Of a stretch of DNA of 45,485 nt, positions 43,655-45,485 are shown piece after piece. Both the position numbers and the translations under genes were made by a program. Origin of the DNA: Bacteroidota bacterium (lineage in GTDB: Bacteria > Bacteroidota > Bacteroidia > Flavobacteriales > Weeksellaceae); NCBI GenBank assembly GCA_018902795.1, contig JAHIQD010000012.1, positions 1-45,485 of the forward strand. Direction: 5' to 3'. The notes under the pieces were generated by a model that saw only the letters and a program-made list of their open reading frames with translations, had not been told where the DNA came from and made no database searches. Numbering within the stretch: the stretch's first letter is position 1; each line of letters starts with the position of its first letter.

Positions 43655-44593
43655 TTAATTTTCATATTTCTTCAGTATTCTTCGGTATTCATCCTCTACT
43701 TCATCACGGAAAGCTTTTGGTGAAATTACGGTTACTCTTTCTCCCTGAGAGAGGATTTCCTGTTTGAAATCGTAAGTTGGGTAGAGTGTCAGCCGGATGC
43801 GGAGTTCCTTTTCATTATCCGTGATGATCTCCTGAGAATGGTGCAGCGGCAGCGATTTGATGTACTGCCCCTGATGGGCATCGAAACTCAGAACCACCTC
43901 TTCCAGGGAATGGTCGTTTTTGGACACGATGCCGAACAGGTCTCTGTATTCTTTCGCCACGTCATACTTTTCCCTTCTGAATGTTGATTTTTTTATTTCG
44001 AGTTCCGAAATCCGGTCTAAACCGTATGCCTTTATTTTTCCCGTTGTGCCGGGTGAAGCACCATTTTTGCTGAATTCTTTTGCCAACAGATACCACCGGT
44101 GTCTGAACTCCTTCAGCGCATAAGGTTCCAGCACGAGCGTATTTTTATCATCCTTCGAAAAACTGTGGTAGTGCACCGAAATCAGTTTGCGGTTCATAAT
44201 GGCATGGACCAATCCGTGCAGGTGATGAAGACCGCGGGATTTCCGGTCTTCGAAAAACATAATATCTGTTTTGTCTTTGGTGTCACGGTAGGCCTGAACC
44301 AAAAGGAGGTTATCAAACACACTGTCCTGTGAGCTTTCCAGTTCTTCGTCGCTGATATAATAAGCATTTCTTTTCCTGGAATAGGAAATGCCGATGCCCA
44401 GAATTTCTGCAATGGCTTTCTTGTCGCGTTCAAAGGTTTTTTTGCTGAATTTAAGTTCTTCGCCCAGATCTTTATCTGCAAACTTATCTTCCAGGTATTC
44501 TTCAATTTCTTCGTAAGAAGCGCCTTTGTCTTTTCTTTCTCTGAGGAGAATTTCAATGAATTTGATGCGCAGGATCTGTTCGTTTTTTGCCAT
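43655..44593 (-). CDS. WYL-domain transcriptional regulator
   Basis: A 312-aa DNA-binding regulator. The N-terminus (about 1-80) is a helix-turn-helix region (ILRIKFIEILLRERKDKGAS; FSKKTFERDKKAIAEILG). The WYL domain is at about 128-200 with the signature RWYLLAKE at 166-173, and a WCX-like C-terminal part ends in VEDEYRRILKKYEN. WYL regulators sense nucleic acids or nucleotides and often control defence or DNA-damage genes; no such gene is adjacent in this window. Its start codon is directly preceded by a hexamer repeat array, which is unusual. Confidence 0.9.
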   Translation of the reverse strand: MAKNEQILRIKFIEILLRERKDKGASYEEIEEYLEDKFADKDLGEELKFSKKTFERDKKAIAEILGIGISYSRKRNAYYISDEELESSQDSVFDNLLLVQAYRDTKDKTDIMFFEDRKSRGLHHLHGLVHAIMNRKLISVHYHSFSKDDKNTLVLEPYALKEFRHRWYLLAKEFSKNGASPGTTGKIKAYGLDRISELEIKKSTFRREKYDVAKEYRDLFGIVSKNDHSLEEVVLSFDAHQGQYIKSLPLHHSQEIITDNEKELRIRLTLYPTYDFKQEILSQGERVTVISPKAFRDEVEDEYRRILKKYEN

Positions 44594-44594
44594 G

Positions 44595-44648
44595 GGGTGA
44601 GGTTGAGGTTAAGGTTGAGGTTGAGGTTAAGGTTAAGGTTAAGGTTAA
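44595..44648. repeat. Hexamer tandem repeat (GGTTRA) abutting the WYL start codon
   Basis: Eight perfect units of GGTTGA or GGTTAA at 44601-44648 and one degenerate unit GGGTGA at 44595-44600. On the minus strand it reads CTTAAC/CTCAAC repeats running straight into the ATG at 44593. The composition resembles telomere repeats, but the location is an ordinary 5' leader. A -7-like TATATTTA (44661-44654) sits just upstream. Confidence 0.9.
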
Positions 44649-44779
44649 GACTGTAAATATAGCTAAGATAAACGACAAATCGTGGCGGTTTACTATATTA
44701 GTGAATGGTCAATCGTGAATGGGTGAATGGTCAATGGTGAGTGGGTGAATGGTCATGTGGACAACAACCGTTTATTTAG
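44649..44779. repeat. 22-bp tandem repeat (2.7 copies) in an intergenic region
   Basis: Two full units, GTGAATGGTCAATCGTGAATGG at 44701-44722 and GTGAATGGTCAATGGTGAGTGG at 44723-44744, and a partial third starting at 44745. The units differ by two bases. The rest of 44649-44779 shows no gene. Confidence 0.85.
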
Positions 44780-44974
44780 GATGGAGCATACCTAAAACAT
44801 AATAATGATTTTGTACAAAGGATATTCGATTATTTAAAAAACCATAATCTGATGTATCTTGAAAATGTGATGAATGAGAATAAATTCTATCACCCGCGCT
44901 ATATCAATATGGGATACAAAAGAAATTCAAATGTCAGCAATATGATGAAAAGGTTTTATAACCTGTATCAGTAA
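44780..44974 (+). pseudogene. Orphan C-terminal coding remnant (64 codons), family not recognised
   Basis: An open frame from after a TAG at 44777 to the TAA at 44972-44974 reads DGAYLKHNNDFVQRIFDYLK, then NHNLMYLENVMNENKFYHPR and YINMGYKRNSNVSNMMKRFY-NLYQ. The codon use and amino acid pattern look protein-like, but there is no good start codon: the first ATG is about 27 codons in. It looks like the 3' end of a longer gene whose 5' part was lost next to the 22-bp repeats. It converges with the broken gene at 45005. Confidence 0.45.
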
Positions 44975-45004
44975 ACAGCCGTTCAAAATTAACTTTACCC
45001 AATT

Positions 45005-45349
45005 TTACCCTTCAAAAACAACAGGCTGATTCTTCATCTTATAATGTTCATCCAACAGACTGCCGTTGATGAAAGTGGTGACTTCGGTGTGTTTAATTCC
45101 ATAGTTTTCGTGGATATGCCCATACAGGTGGTATTTGGGTTGAATGAGATTCACTTTTTCAAGCAGTTCTTCACAACCGACATGAACACCAGGATCCACC
45201 TCATCCAGAATGCCGTAAGGCGGGCTGTGTGTCACCAGAATATCAATGTCATCCGGAATTTTATTCCAGATTTTGGCAATCTCTTTTCCTCTGTCCAGAT
45301 TAAAAGCCCAGTTGAAAAACGTGGGTGAGTAAGGGGAGCCCCAAATCTC
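45005..45349 (-). pseudogene. Metallophosphoesterase truncated at its N-terminus
   Basis: Minus-strand reading is open for 114 codons from GAG at 45349 to the stop at 45005, starting EIWGSPYSPTFFNWAFNLDR. It retains the C-terminal metallophosphatase motifs THSPP (as ILVTHSPPYGILD) and GHIHENYG. The N-terminal metal-binding motifs (D-x-H, GD and GNHE) are absent, and an in-frame TAG (45352-45350) lies just upstream, where the sequence ceases to resemble the family. The gene was therefore cut near 45350, most likely by an insertion. A shorter product starting at the internal GTG/ATG positions would not be functional. Confidence 0.8.
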
Positions 45350-45485
45350 CTATGTTTGCAAAGGTGTAACCCTGAATAATTTGTATGATTACTTTTGCAA
45401 TATAAAGTGAGTAAGAATGAGAGCTAAATGGATACTAAATAGTTCACAGAGACATATTCACATGAAGAAAACACCTCATTCTTAT
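45350..45485 (+). mobile_element. Putative left edge of an inserted element, cut by the window end
   Basis: The sequence right of 45350 interrupts the metallophosphoesterase gene. It contains a -7-like TACTTTTG (45390-45397) and, 20 nt later, an ATG (45417) with an open frame to the window end (MRAKWILNSSQRHIHMKKTP, 23 codons in all). TAAGAATGAG (45412-45421) and CTCATTCTTA (45475-45484) form a 10-bp inverted repeat. This fits an insertion sequence with the start of its transposase, but the family cannot be named from this length. Confidence 0.45.

Noticed and set aside
43655..44593. A WYL-controlled defence island
   Set aside because: No nuclease, cyclase, restriction or toxin gene is next to the regulator inside the window; the neighbours are ruvA-sprA on one side and broken genes on the other.
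44595..44648. Telomere or chromosome end because of the GGTTAA-like repeat
   Set aside because: The array is internal, short, and bordered on both sides by ordinary sequence.
43562..44760. CRISPR array suggested by closely spaced repeats around the WYL gene
   Set aside because: The repeats are 6, 11 and 22 bp, directly contiguous without spacers, and no cas gene is present.

Overview
The window looks like the chromosome of a Bacteroidota member of the Flavobacteriia, most likely Chryseobacterium, Kaistella or a close relative (Weeksellaceae). The evidence is an AT-rich sequence, promoters of the TTG-N19/20-TAnnTTTG type, a general lack of GGAGG ribosome binding sites, a type IX secretion translocon gene (sprA) next to ruvA, a type IX cargo protein with a C-terminal sorting domain, and the flavobacterial gene order rpsU - tyrosine recombinase - hpf - tRNAs - tuf - trpT - secE - nusG - rplKAJL - rpoBC. 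Almost every gene is on the minus strand; the exceptions are a ribB-type gene at the left edge, the AddA/UvrD-like helicase-nuclease at 18048-21200 and a partial reading frame at the right edge.

Layout. (1) 1-1440: plus-strand ribB/ribBA-type gene with a promoter and a terminator. (2) 1441-1790: non-coding stretch with six degenerate 21-bp repeats. (3) 1849-18011: information-processing block, read right to left: rpsU, xerC-like recombinase, hpf, tRNAs Thr-Tyr-Gly-Thr, tuf, tRNA-Trp, secE, nusG, rplK-rplA-rplJ-rplL, rpoB-rpoC and a DUF3467 gene. Visible terminators and promoters cut it into several transcription units. (4) 18048-21200: helicase-nuclease. (5) 21260-28889: ferritin with two DUF3857/transglutaminase-like exported proteins, a Spy-like Met-rich protein, a glycosyltransferase, and two paralogous secreted Tyr/Asn-rich proteins of a family I do not recognise. 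(6) 29174-35575: malQ, a type IX secreted beta-propeller-like protein, cysS and folE. (7) 35728-43383: the giant sprA and ruvA. (8) 43655-45485: a WYL-domain regulator surrounded by three different short tandem repeats, an orphan C-terminal coding remnant, a metallophosphoesterase truncated at its N-terminus, and what looks like the edge of an inserted element.

The most notable observation is upstream of rpsU. A very short leader carries AAAATGAGATGT about 7 nt before the ATG, where flavobacteria are reported to carry an unusually strong, self-regulatory Shine-Dalgarno. The UGAGA core fits the alternative anti-SD reported for a subset of Flavobacteriia. Other leads are the paralogous secreted family at 27301-28889, a hexamer GGTTRA array directly abutting the WYL regulator start codon, a catalytically intact/dead pair of transglutaminase-like proteins downstream of ferritin, and a tuf terminator that touches tRNA-Trp and leaves no room for a trpT-secE-nusG promoter. 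I found no CRISPR array, no prophage and no complete defence system.
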